DNA from: Halococcaceae archaeon
GTDB taxonomy: Archaea; Halobacteriota; Halobacteria; Halobacteriales; Halalkalicoccaceae
Assembly: GCA_007128515.1 (NCBI GenBank)
Contig: SKXI01000260.1
Coordinates: 1 to 5,684 of the forward strand
DNA: 5,684 bases
Direction: 5' to 3'
A program made the translations under genes and the position numbers. The notes beneath the pieces were generated by a model. It made no database searches. It saw only the letters and a list, made by a program, of their open reading frames with translations, and was not told the origin of the DNA. This document shows, piece by piece, positions 1 to 4,534 of this stretch (positions within the stretch are counted from its first letter, which is position 1; the number at the start of each line of letters is the position of its first letter).

Positions 1-62
1 AGCCCGTAGATGTACTCCCAGTTCGTGATCGTACACCGGAACTCCTCGGGGAGGTCGCTCAT
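1..62 (-). CDS. Phosphoribosyltransferase, N-terminal fragment (partial)
   Basis: Only the first 20 codons and part of the next are inside the window; the gene continues off the left edge. The visible peptide begins MSDLPEEFRCTITNWEYIYG. From memory of the family, this resembles the start of a conserved haloarchaeal purine/pyrimidine phosphoribosyltransferase that would transfer the phosphoribosyl group of PRPP to a nucleobase (salvage). None of the catalytic region, including the PRPP loop, is visible, so the assignment rests on N-terminal resemblance alone. The ATG is supported by a Shine-Dalgarno-like GGTGGTGACC ending eight bases upstream. It is transcribed divergently from the DUF547 gene across about 100 bases. 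Alternative: any conserved haloarchaeal protein with a similar N-terminus. Confidence 0.5.
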   Translation of the reverse strand, partial: MSDLPEEFRCTITNWEYIYG

Positions 63-70
63 CGCGTGTC

Positions 71-80
71 GGTCACCACC
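71..80 (-). promoter_or_regulatory. Shine-Dalgarno-like site of the leftmost minus-strand gene
   Basis: On the minus strand the sequence reads GGTGGTGACC, which agrees with the anti-SD complement GGAGGTGATC at 8 of 10 positions. It ends eight bases before the ATG at 62. This supports that start and implies a short leader rather than a leaderless transcript. Confidence 0.4.
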
Positions 81-100
81 CCGAACCAGGTCGGCCCCGT

Positions 101-108
101 GTTAAACC
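101..108. promoter_or_regulatory. TATA-like element in the divergent intergenic region
   Basis: GTTAAACC (GGTTTAAC on the minus strand) is the most AT-rich spot between the two divergent genes. On the minus strand it lies about 42 bases from the ATG at 62, giving a predicted start of transcription some 15 bases before the gene, which leaves room for the SD-like site. On the plus strand it would give a leader of about 35 bases for the DUF547 gene. It could serve either or both directions. Confidence 0.35.
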
Positions 109-164
109 GTTGCGCCTCGCCGTGACGCCCGGGAGGCTATGGCGACCGCGTCCGTACTGTCGGT

Positions 165-869
165 GTGACCGACGACATCGCGACGCTCCCCGAACGCCTG
201 CTGCTCGCTGCACGCACCGGCGAGCCGACCGATTCCGGCCTCGAGCGCCTCGCCACACGTCCCGAGGACGACCTCGCCGACACACTCTCAACCGAGCGGC
301 GGGCGAAGGCGTTCTGGCTGAACCTCTACAACGCGGTCGTCCAGACCGAACTCCGACGCGACCCGGCGCTGTACCACGACCGCCGGGCGTTCTTCTCGAA
401 CCCGCGCGTCCGCGTCGCGGGCGAGTGGCTGAGCCTCGACCACATCGAACACGGGATCCTCAGGCGCTCGCACCCGGTCTGGGGCCTCGGCTACGTCCCC
501 GATCCCTCCCCCTCGGCGTTCGAACGCCGATTCAGGCTCCGAGGACGGGACCCGCGGATCCACTTCGCGCTCAACTGCGGGGCGAGAAGCTGTCCGGCCG
601 TGATGCCGTTTCGCGCCGAGCGCGTCGACGAGGAGCTGACGGCCACGACCCGCGACTTCCTCGCGACCGAGACGGAACGCGAACGGGTCGGACCGTTCAC
701 CCTCCTCACCGTCCCCAGGCTGTTGCTCTGGTACCGCGGGGACTTCGGCGGTGGTCGCGGAATCCGGTCCCTCCTCCGCCGGTACGGAGTCGTGGAGGCG
801 GGCGAGCGAGTGCTGCTGCGGTACGCCGACTACGACTGGTCGCTCTCGGTCCCTGGCGTCGAACGGTGA
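165..869 (+). CDS. DUF547 domain-containing protein
   Basis: The gene encodes 234 residues with the hallmarks of the DUF547 family (function not established). A KAFWLNLYNAVVQ block lies at residues 48-60, LDHIEHGILR at 91-100, and RIHFALNCGARSCPAV at 131-146 with paired cysteines C138 and C143. A C-terminal WYRGDF is at 189-194, followed by a short Arg-rich segment. The order and spacing match the family core of roughly 120-150 residues. The N-terminus has no signal peptide or membrane segment, so the protein should be cytoplasmic, whereas many bacterial members are exported. The GTG start at 165 is the only start codon after the in-frame TGA at 123-125. Loss of even a few more N-terminal residues is not excluded, but the domain is complete. 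The downstream membrane-protein gene follows after 39 bases, so co-transcription is possible. Confidence 0.85.
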   Translation: MTDDIATLPERLLLAARTGEPTDSGLERLATRPEDDLADTLSTERRAKAFWLNLYNAVVQTELRRDPALYHDRRAFFSNPRVRVAGEWLSLDHIEHGILRRSHPVWGLGYVPDPSPSAFERRFRLRGRDPRIHFALNCGARSCPAVMPFRAERVDEELTATTRDFLATETERERVGPFTLLTVPRLLLWYRGDFGGGRGIRSLLRRYGVVEAGERVLLRYADYDWSLSVPGVER

Positions 870-873
870 GCCG

Positions 874-884
874 ATACGGTTTTC
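874..884 (+). promoter_or_regulatory. Weak TATA-like element before the DUF7544-type gene
   Basis: ATACGGTTTTC is centred about 29 bases upstream of the ATG at 909, the spacing expected for a haloarchaeal leaderless transcript. It overlaps only the 39-base gap after the DUF547 stop. A GGAG at 894-897 could alternatively act as an SD if the two genes share a transcript. Confidence 0.3.
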
Positions 885-908
885 AGAGGGCGCGGAGATC
901 CACGCCCT

Positions 909-1940
909 ATGACGCTGTACGCGATCGAGGACCTGGACGACGCGTTCGTCGCCACCCGCGAGTTCCTCATCTCGCCGTTCTCGCTGCGTCGGTGGCTGGT
1001 GCTCGCGTTCGTCGTCTTCTTCGTCGGCGGCGGCGGCGTCGGCGCGGGTAACGGGTTCAGCGGGATCAACGCCGCGACGCCGCCCGCGACCGACACGGAC
1101 CCCGGTGTCGAGACCGGCGAGATCGTCGCCGTCCTCTCCGATCTCGTGTTCGCGAACCTCGGGCTCGTCCTCGGCGCACTCGGTGTGTTCGCGCTGTTCG
1201 TCCTCGGGTTCATGTTCGTCGCGGCGACGATGGAGTTCGTCCTCGTCGAATCCCTGCGGAACGAGGAGGTCCGCTTCTTCGAGTACGCCCGGTCGAACCT
1301 CGGGAAGGCGATCTCGCTGCTCGCCTTCCGGGTCGCCCTCGGCCTGTTCGCGCTCGCGGTCGTCGGCGGGCTCTTCTCGGTCGCGCTCTGGCTGGTCACG
1401 GGTGCGCCCGAGGGGTTCCCCCCGTTCCTGCTGGTCGCGCTCTCGCTCGTGGCCGGGGTGGTCTTGCTCCTCGTCAGCCTCGTCGACAGCTTCACCACGG
1501 AGTTCGTCGTCGCGACGATGCTCGTCACCGACCGGGGGCTCGTCGGGGGATGGCGGGCGTTCTGGCCGGTGTTCCTCGGCTCCTGGAAGCAGTACCTCGT
1601 CTACGCGATCGCCGTCTTCGTCCTCGGCATCGTCGTGAGCATCCTCGTCGGGATCGCGGCCGCGATCGTCCTCACCGGCCTGGGACTCACCTTCGGCATC
1701 GCCGGCGCCGCCGTCTTCGTCCTGCTGTTCGCCGCGGGGGCGGAGCTGATCGGTGGGGTTCTCCTCGCGCTGATCGGCCTGGTCGCGCTCGCGCTCTTGC
1801 TGATCTCGGTCGCGCTGATCCTCGTCCCCGCCGAGAGTTACCTCAGGTACTACTCGCTGTTCGTCCTCGGGGATACGGACGAGGACCTCGACCCGATCCC
1901 CGAGGTACGCGAGGGGGTCCGCGAGCGTGCGTACACGTGA
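909..1940 (+). CDS. Seven-helix integral membrane protein, haloarchaeal DUF7544-like
   Basis: The gene encodes 343 residues, dominated by Leu/Val/Ala/Gly. Hydrophobic segments lie near residues 28-47, 80-107, 133-163, 172-193, 228-256, 258-279 and 282-306. The N-terminal MTLYAIEDLDDAFVATREFL motif, then a basic LRRW before helix 1, is typical of a haloarchaeal membrane family that I recall as DUF7544, of unknown function. The soluble parts are an extracytoplasmic-looking acidic/Thr-rich loop (about 52-72), the EEVRFFEYARSNLGKA loop (119-134) and a charged tail (321-343) containing GDTDEDLDPIPEVREG. The repeated amphipathic FxxVxRSNLGK/WRAFWPVFLGSW pattern recalls DUF4013-like archaeal membrane proteins. 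No catalytic or transport signature is visible. The ATG start is supported by the conserved N-terminus and a TATA-like element about 29 bases upstream. Confidence 0.8.
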   Translation: MTLYAIEDLDDAFVATREFLISPFSLRRWLVLAFVVFFVGGGGVGAGNGFSGINAATPPATDTDPGVETGEIVAVLSDLVFANLGLVLGALGVFALFVLGFMFVAATMEFVLVESLRNEEVRFFEYARSNLGKAISLLAFRVALGLFALAVVGGLFSVALWLVTGAPEGFPPFLLVALSLVAGVVLLLVSLVDSFTTEFVVATMLVTDRGLVGGWRAFWPVFLGSWKQYLVYAIAVFVLGIVVSILVGIAAAIVLTGLGLTFGIAGAAVFVLLFAAGAELIGGVLLALIGLVALALLLISVALILVPAESYLRYYSLFVLGDTDEDLDPIPEVREGVRERAYT

Positions 1941-1995
1941 GCGGAAGTGGGAGCAGTCGACACGAGAGCCCGATCGTTCTGTACGAAATCCGTAG

Positions 1996-2003
1996 CATAA
2001 CTA
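1996..2003 (+). promoter_or_regulatory. TATA element of the BAT/HTH_10 regulator gene
   Basis: CATAACTA lies about 32 bases upstream of the ATG at 2031, in an otherwise GC-rich intergenic region. The spacing fits a leaderless or nearly leaderless haloarchaeal transcript and argues for 2031 as the start rather than the in-frame GTG at 2013. Confidence 0.5.
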
Positions 2004-2030
2004 CTTCCGGCGGTGTGGCATCCGGTAGCT

Positions 2031-2714
2031 ATGGCAACGATCGCTGAGTTCGAAATCTCGCTGAGTGACTTCGCGATGAACAGGACCCTCACGGACCTCG
2101 ACGGGATCGAACTCGACGTCGAGCGGATGGTCGCTCACGAGGAGGGATCGGTGATGCCGTACGTCTGGGTCGAAAGCGACGATTTCGACGCCTTCGATCG
2201 GGCCCTCGAGGCGGACCCGAGCATCGAGGCCGCAGAGCGGATCACCGAGGCCGACGAGTGGGTCCTCTACCGGATGAACTGGACGGAGAACGTCCAGTTC
2301 CTGGTGACGCTGCTCCTCGAGTACGAGGGGACCGTCCTCTCGGCGACTGCGGTCTCCGATCGGTGGTGCGTTCGGGCACTCTTCCCGACGCGAGAGGCCG
2401 TCTCGAAGACCTACGAGTACGCGAACGAGGAGGGGATGTCGCTCACGCTGGCCGCGATCTACGAGATGAACGACGAACGATCCGGCCGGTTCGGCCTGAC
2501 CGAGCAACAGACGGAGGCGCTCACGCTCGCGACCGAACGCGGCTTCTTCAGAGTTCCGCGGGAGATCGACCTCCAGGAGCTCTCCGGGGAACTCGGGATC
2601 AGCCACCAGTCGCTCTCCGAGCGACTCAGACGGGCACAGCACACGCTCAACACGAACACGCTGCTCGTGGGAACCGAGGAGAGGGAGAGGGCGGCGCTGT
2701 CGAAACGGGTGTAA
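2031..2714 (+). CDS. BAT-type HTH_10 transcriptional regulator
   Basis: The gene encodes 227 residues. Residues 1-150 match the domain associated with bacterio-opsin-activator-like regulators (PF15915 type): MATIAEFEIS, then FAMNRTL, an ERMV element, the VMPYVWVESDDFDAFDRAL block (41-59), a DPSIEAAE segment and VLYRMNWTE (78-86). Residues about 156-208 form an HTH_10 DNA-binding domain (PF04967 type): LTEQQTEALTLATERGFF, then the PREIDLQELSGELGIS turn and the recognition-helix region HQSLSERLRRAQHTL. There is no GAF or PAS sensor domain, so this is the short two-domain form; any ligand or signal is unknown. In the family these proteins act as cytoplasmic transcription factors. An in-frame GTG at 2013 would add six residues, but ATG 2031 matches the conserved N-terminus and the TATA spacing. 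The gene converges on the HalOD1 gene. Confidence 0.9.
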   Translation: MATIAEFEISLSDFAMNRTLTDLDGIELDVERMVAHEEGSVMPYVWVESDDFDAFDRALEADPSIEAAERITEADEWVLYRMNWTENVQFLVTLLLEYEGTVLSATAVSDRWCVRALFPTREAVSKTYEYANEEGMSLTLAAIYEMNDERSGRFGLTEQQTEALTLATERGFFRVPREIDLQELSGELGISHQSLSERLRRAQHTLNTNTLLVGTEERERAALSKRV

Positions 2715-2749
2715 CGACCGGAGGGTGTCGTACGACGGTTCGCGTATCC

Positions 2750-2771
2750 CGGTTTCGCTCGACCCGAACCG
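2750..2771 (+). terminator. Possible terminator hairpin after the BAT/HTH_10 gene
   Basis: CGGTTTCG (2750-2757) can pair with CGAACCG (2765-2771), with one bulged T and a seven-base loop. It begins 36 bases after the stop codon. No clear T-run follows, and such short stems are common by chance at this GC content, so the call is weak. Confidence 0.2.
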
Positions 2772-2818
2772 AGCCGTCCAGCCGAAGGAACGATCGATCT
2801 CACGTGCGACGGTGGCGG

Positions 2819-2885
2819 TTCACGACGTGATCGCCGGGTCGGCCTGTCGTTTCACGACGTGATCGCCGGGTCGGCCTGTCGTTTC
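2819..2885. repeat. Perfect 32-base tandem duplication (two copies)
   Basis: Positions 2819-2850 and 2851-2882 are identical, and the match continues three more bases to 2885. Each copy starts TTCACGACGTGATCGCC and ends GGCCTGTCGT. Each contains TCACG-A-CGTGA, an 11-base inverted repeat with a single central base, at 2820-2830 and 2852-2862. The two palindromes are 32 bases apart, close to three helical turns. A degenerate half-copy, TCACGTGCGAC, lies just upstream at 2800-2810. The repeat sits in the 287-base gap between two convergent genes (2715-3001), which otherwise shows no credible gene. A recent local duplication is certain from the sequence; a role as a paired protein-binding site is only an inference. 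Confidence 0.9.
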
Positions 2886-2965
2886 CGTCGGTTGGTCTCG
2901 ACGTCTCGAATACGGCGGCCAACGCGCCGACTACGATCGTCCGGAGAGCAGTCGGTACGGTCGGG

Positions 2966-2978
2966 CGCGTAACACGCG
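2966..2978 (-). terminator. Small hairpin downstream of the HalOD1 gene
   Basis: On the minus strand CGCGT and ACGCG form a five-base stem with a three-base loop, starting 23 bases after the HalOD1 stop. No T-run follows, so it is a weak terminator candidate. Confidence 0.2.
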
Positions 2979-3001
2979 GTCACGGGTCCGGCGGTCGACC
3001 C

Positions 3002-3253
3002 TCAGCTGTCCGTGCCGATCTCGACCGTGCCGTCGGACGCAACGACCACGTGGTACTCACAGTACTCGAACGTGATCTCGACGGGAGCGTGCGGAGAACC
3101 GCTATCGGGTCCGACGAGCGCGTCGAGTGCCTCGGGGTCGATCGTCTCGTACAACGGCTCGATCCGCAGTGGATCGACCCCGTCGCGATCGGCCACCATC
3201 TCGACGATCGTGGTACTGGGGGCCCCCACTCTACCGCGAGACACTGCGTTCAT
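3002..3253 (-). CDS. Stand-alone HalOD1 output-domain protein
   Basis: The gene encodes 83 residues that are almost entirely a HalOD1 domain (PF18545 type), a small haloarchaeal domain named as a putative output module; its molecular activity is not established. Features seen are an N-terminal helix with STTIVEMVADRDGVDP (13-28), the signature LYETIDPEALDALV (34-47), a Ser/Pro linker, and two predicted beta strands, VEITFEYCEYHVVV (58-71) and GTVEIG (75-80). The usual glycine of the Y-x-G-x-x-V turn appears to be replaced (FEYCEYHVVV). An open frame continues upstream, but ATG 3253 is chosen because a TATA box (GTTATAC on the minus strand) lies about 31 bases upstream and the upstream residues do not look like protein. 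The gene lies downstream of the Lrp/AsnC gene on the same strand but has its own promoter. Confidence 0.82.
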   Translation of the reverse strand: MNAVSRGRVGAPSTTIVEMVADRDGVDPLRIEPLYETIDPEALDALVGPDSGSPHAPVEITFEYCEYHVVVASDGTVEIGTDS

Positions 3254-3280
3254 TGGTAGAGAACCACACACTCGCTTCCA

Positions 3281-3287
3281 GTATAAC
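3281..3287 (-). promoter_or_regulatory. TATA box of the HalOD1 gene
   Basis: The minus strand reads GTTATAC, centred about 31 bases before the ATG at 3253 and inside an AT-rich stretch (about 3280-3310). This is the canonical spacing for a leaderless haloarchaeal mRNA, and it fixes the start codon. Confidence 0.6.
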
Positions 3288-3393
3288 GATGCCGGAATAT
3301 TCGATATCGGTTCCATCGCAACAAACCGTGTAGACGCACGATCCTGGCGCTCGCGTCGATCCTGGCGTAACGGACTGCCCTGACGAACGATCC

Positions 3394-3423
3394 TGAAGGG
3401 GAGACCCCGCCGTCTCCTCCTCA
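3394..3423 (-). terminator. Terminator-like hairpin spanning the Lrp/AsnC stop codon
   Basis: On the minus strand the 12 bases from the stop codon (3423 down to 3412, TGAGGAGGAGAC) pair with 3405 down to 3394 (GTCTCCCCTTCA) around the six-base loop GGCGGG. The stem has ten Watson-Crick pairs, one G-U pair and one A-C mismatch, and the inner six pairs (GGAGAC/GTCTCC) are perfect. No long T-run follows. Its position exactly at the gene end suggests termination, RNA 3'-end stability or separation of the Lrp/AsnC and HalOD1 transcripts. Confidence 0.45.
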
Positions 3424-3894
3424 CCGGTTCGCGGACGGTCGGAAACGGACCGACGGCTGGGTGTACTCCTCACGCATCAGGATCTCGTCGGTGATCACGT
3501 AGCCCATCTCGTCGATCGTCCGGGCGATCCGGGTGATGTCGTCGTTCGTGGTCCCCGTGACCTGAACGTGGACGTTCCGTTCGCCGGTCATCAGCTCGCG
3601 AACGTTCACGACCCCGTCGAGGTCGAGCGTCCGCTCGATCAGGGCTTCCCGCTCGCTGATCGTGGCCGTGCAGATGAACAGCAATCGCAGCGGGAAGCCG
3701 GCGCGTTCGTAGTCGATCTCGGGGCGGTATCCCAGTATGACACCGCGGTCCTCGAGCCGTCTGATACGCTTACCGACGGTGCTGGCCGAGACCCCCACGC
3801 GCTCGCTGATCGCGGCGTTCGTGTTGTGCCGGGCGTCTTCCTGTAACGCGTACAAGATGGTCTGATCGATCTCGTCGAGGTCGGGAGCGGTCAC
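3421..3894 (-). CDS. Lrp/AsnC-family winged-helix transcriptional regulator
   Basis: The gene encodes 157 residues. An AsnC-type DNA-binding domain occupies about residues 5-52: LDEIDQTILYALQEDARHNT, then AAISERVGVS and the recognition helix SASTVGKRIRRLEDRGVI. An effector-binding/oligomerisation (RAM-like) ferredoxin-fold domain covers about 66-142, with FPLRLLFICTATI, the VNVRELMTGERNVHVQV core and DEMGYVITDEILMREEY. The length is normal for the family, which usually forms dimers or octamers and responds to amino acids or other small molecules. The effector here cannot be read from the sequence. The frame stays open to an ATG at 3981, but GTG 3894 is preferred: conserved sequence starts there (MTAPDLDEID) and an SD-like GGAGG lies nine bases upstream. 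The extra upstream residues are Arg/Pro-rich and unlike the family. The gene is divergent from the PhzF gene. Confidence 0.9.
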   Translation of the reverse strand: MTAPDLDEIDQTILYALQEDARHNTNAAISERVGVSASTVGKRIRRLEDRGVILGYRPEIDYERAGFPLRLLFICTATISEREALIERTLDLDGVVNVRELMTGERNVHVQVTGTTNDDITRIARTIDEMGYVITDEILMREEYTQPSVRFRPSANR

Positions 3895-3903
3895 CGTTTC
3901 GGG

Positions 3904-3908
3904 CCTCC
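3904..3908 (-). promoter_or_regulatory. Shine-Dalgarno site deciding the Lrp/AsnC start
   Basis: The minus strand reads GGAGG, with nine bases between it and the GTG at 3894. It supports a GTG start and a transcript with a leader. No TATA box lies at the position a leaderless mRNA would need. Confidence 0.45.
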
Positions 3909-4297
3909 GGAGCCGCGTGTCCGAGGGTCGCTCGTCCTCACGGCGCGGTCCCGCGTGTGTTCGGGTCGCCGTCGGGACCACCCATCCGATCGGTCGCCGG
4001 GTGACGCGTGGGGTGGAACCCGAGGCCCACAGAGCCGTGTCCCTCCTCGTCCGCTGCGTCGGGACCGTCCTCGAGCGCGGGGATCCGCACCCCCGAGCCG
4101 ACGCGTTCTCCGGATGGGGCCGGTTCTATTGGGAAAACGGATGTGGGTGGTCGTCGCGCGGTCACGAGGGGACCGGGTCGTTCGCCCTCCATCGGCGTGG
4201 TTACGGTCCGATACGGCCTCGTGCGAGGGGTGACAGTTCGGGACATCTGGGCCTCGGATCGTCCCCGTGGGACATCGTTCACGAGGGCCTACGTACG

Positions 4298-4303
4298 TAT
4301 AAA
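4298..4303. promoter_or_regulatory. TATA box in an AT-rich island (bidirectional candidate)
   Basis: TATAAA on the plus strand (TTTATA on the minus strand) sits in the most AT-rich stretch of the window. The palindrome TACGTACGTA (4290-4299) overlaps its 5' edge, and two copies of TAGACT follow at 4311 and 4326. Read rightward it predicts transcription starting near 4325, giving a leader of about 210 bases before the PhzF gene. Read leftward it predicts a start near 4272, about 380 bases before the Lrp/AsnC gene. Direction of use is not determined by sequence alone. Confidence 0.45.
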
Positions 4304-4361
4304 GAAGTACTAGACTCAATTAGGTTAGACTTGGAACAAATTGTGTTCACGCGAGCTCCCG

Positions 4362-4393
4362 GTGATCGTTCGTGGGATCTGCTCCCCGATCAC
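4362..4393 (+). other. Candidate leader hairpin 1 upstream of the PhzF gene
   Basis: GTGATCG (4362-4368) pairs perfectly with CGATCAC (4387-4393). Stacked directly on this stem, GGGA (4374-4377) pairs with TCCC (4383-4386) around the loop TCTGC. The result is an 11-pair helix with one five-base bulge (4369-4373). It falls about 37 bases after the transcription start predicted from the TATA box at 4298. Confidence 0.35.
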
Positions 4394-4414
4394 GTCGCCG
4401 TCGACACCGGAAGA

Positions 4415-4430
4415 CCTCCGTCGACGGAGG
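4415..4430. repeat. Perfect 16-base palindrome
   Basis: CCTCCGTCGACGGAGG is identical to its own reverse complement, with no central spacer. As DNA it looks like a symmetric binding site for a dimeric regulator. As RNA it could make a stem only with a small central loop, or dimerise. It lies 105 bases upstream of the PhzF start codon. Confidence 0.6.
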
Positions 4431-4443
4431 GCGAACGATCGAG

Positions 4444-4488
4444 AGGACCGGTACCGACCGAGCGAGGGGCCTCGCCGGTGGAGGTCCT
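4444..4488 (+). other. Candidate leader hairpin 2 upstream of the PhzF gene
   Basis: The outer stem AGGACC (4444-4449) pairs with GGTCCT (4483-4488). After a 7 by 3 internal loop, ACCG (4457-4460) pairs with CGGT (4476-4479), A4461 is bulged, and GCGAG (4462-4466) pairs with CTCGC (4471-4475) around the tetraloop GGGC. That makes 15 Watson-Crick pairs in 45 bases. An SD-like GGAGGTCC overlaps the 3' strand, but it is about 48 bases from the ATG. Confidence 0.35.
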
Positions 4489-4534
4489 GCGGGAGGCCCA
4501 CAACACCTACGTCGGTGAGCGGTTCATCCCGAGT

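Larger units (their letters stand above)
3895..4534. other. 640-base divergent intergenic region without a credible gene
   Basis: All frames were inspected. Several stay open for 200-400 bases, including the PhzF frame, which is open from 3917. Their translations are Arg/Pro/Ser-rich and mutually shadowing, as expected for high-GC non-coding DNA, and I recognise no domain. The visible contents are a 12-base inverted repeat CCTCG-TG-CGAGG at 4217-4228, GGGACATC twice (4240-4247 and 4269-4276), and an AT-rich island at about 4288-4350 with a TATA box usable in both directions. Three inverted-repeat structures follow between 4362 and 4488. A small undetected gene or a decayed gene cannot be excluded. 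Confidence 0.55.

Noticed and set aside
2258..2830. Overlapping plus-strand ORF extending past the BAT/HTH_10 gene
   Set aside because: It is an alternative-frame shadow: its translation is Arg/Gly/Asp-rich without a domain, and the true frame has clear PF15915- and PF04967-type motifs.
2819..2885. CRISPR array
   Set aside because: The two 32-base copies are directly adjacent with no spacer and no cas genes are in the window.
3254..3424. N-terminal extension of the HalOD1 protein to an upstream ATG
   Set aside because: The extra 57 residues begin with an Arg run and lie across the TATA box and the terminator-like hairpin. The TATA spacing supports ATG 3253.
3917..4534. Long open frame upstream of and in phase with the PhzF gene, as an N-terminal extension of that protein
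   Set aside because: The translation is Arg/Gly/Pro-rich with no recognisable domain, PhzF proteins begin about ten residues before the V-D-A-F motif, and the region contains a promoter-like AT-rich island.
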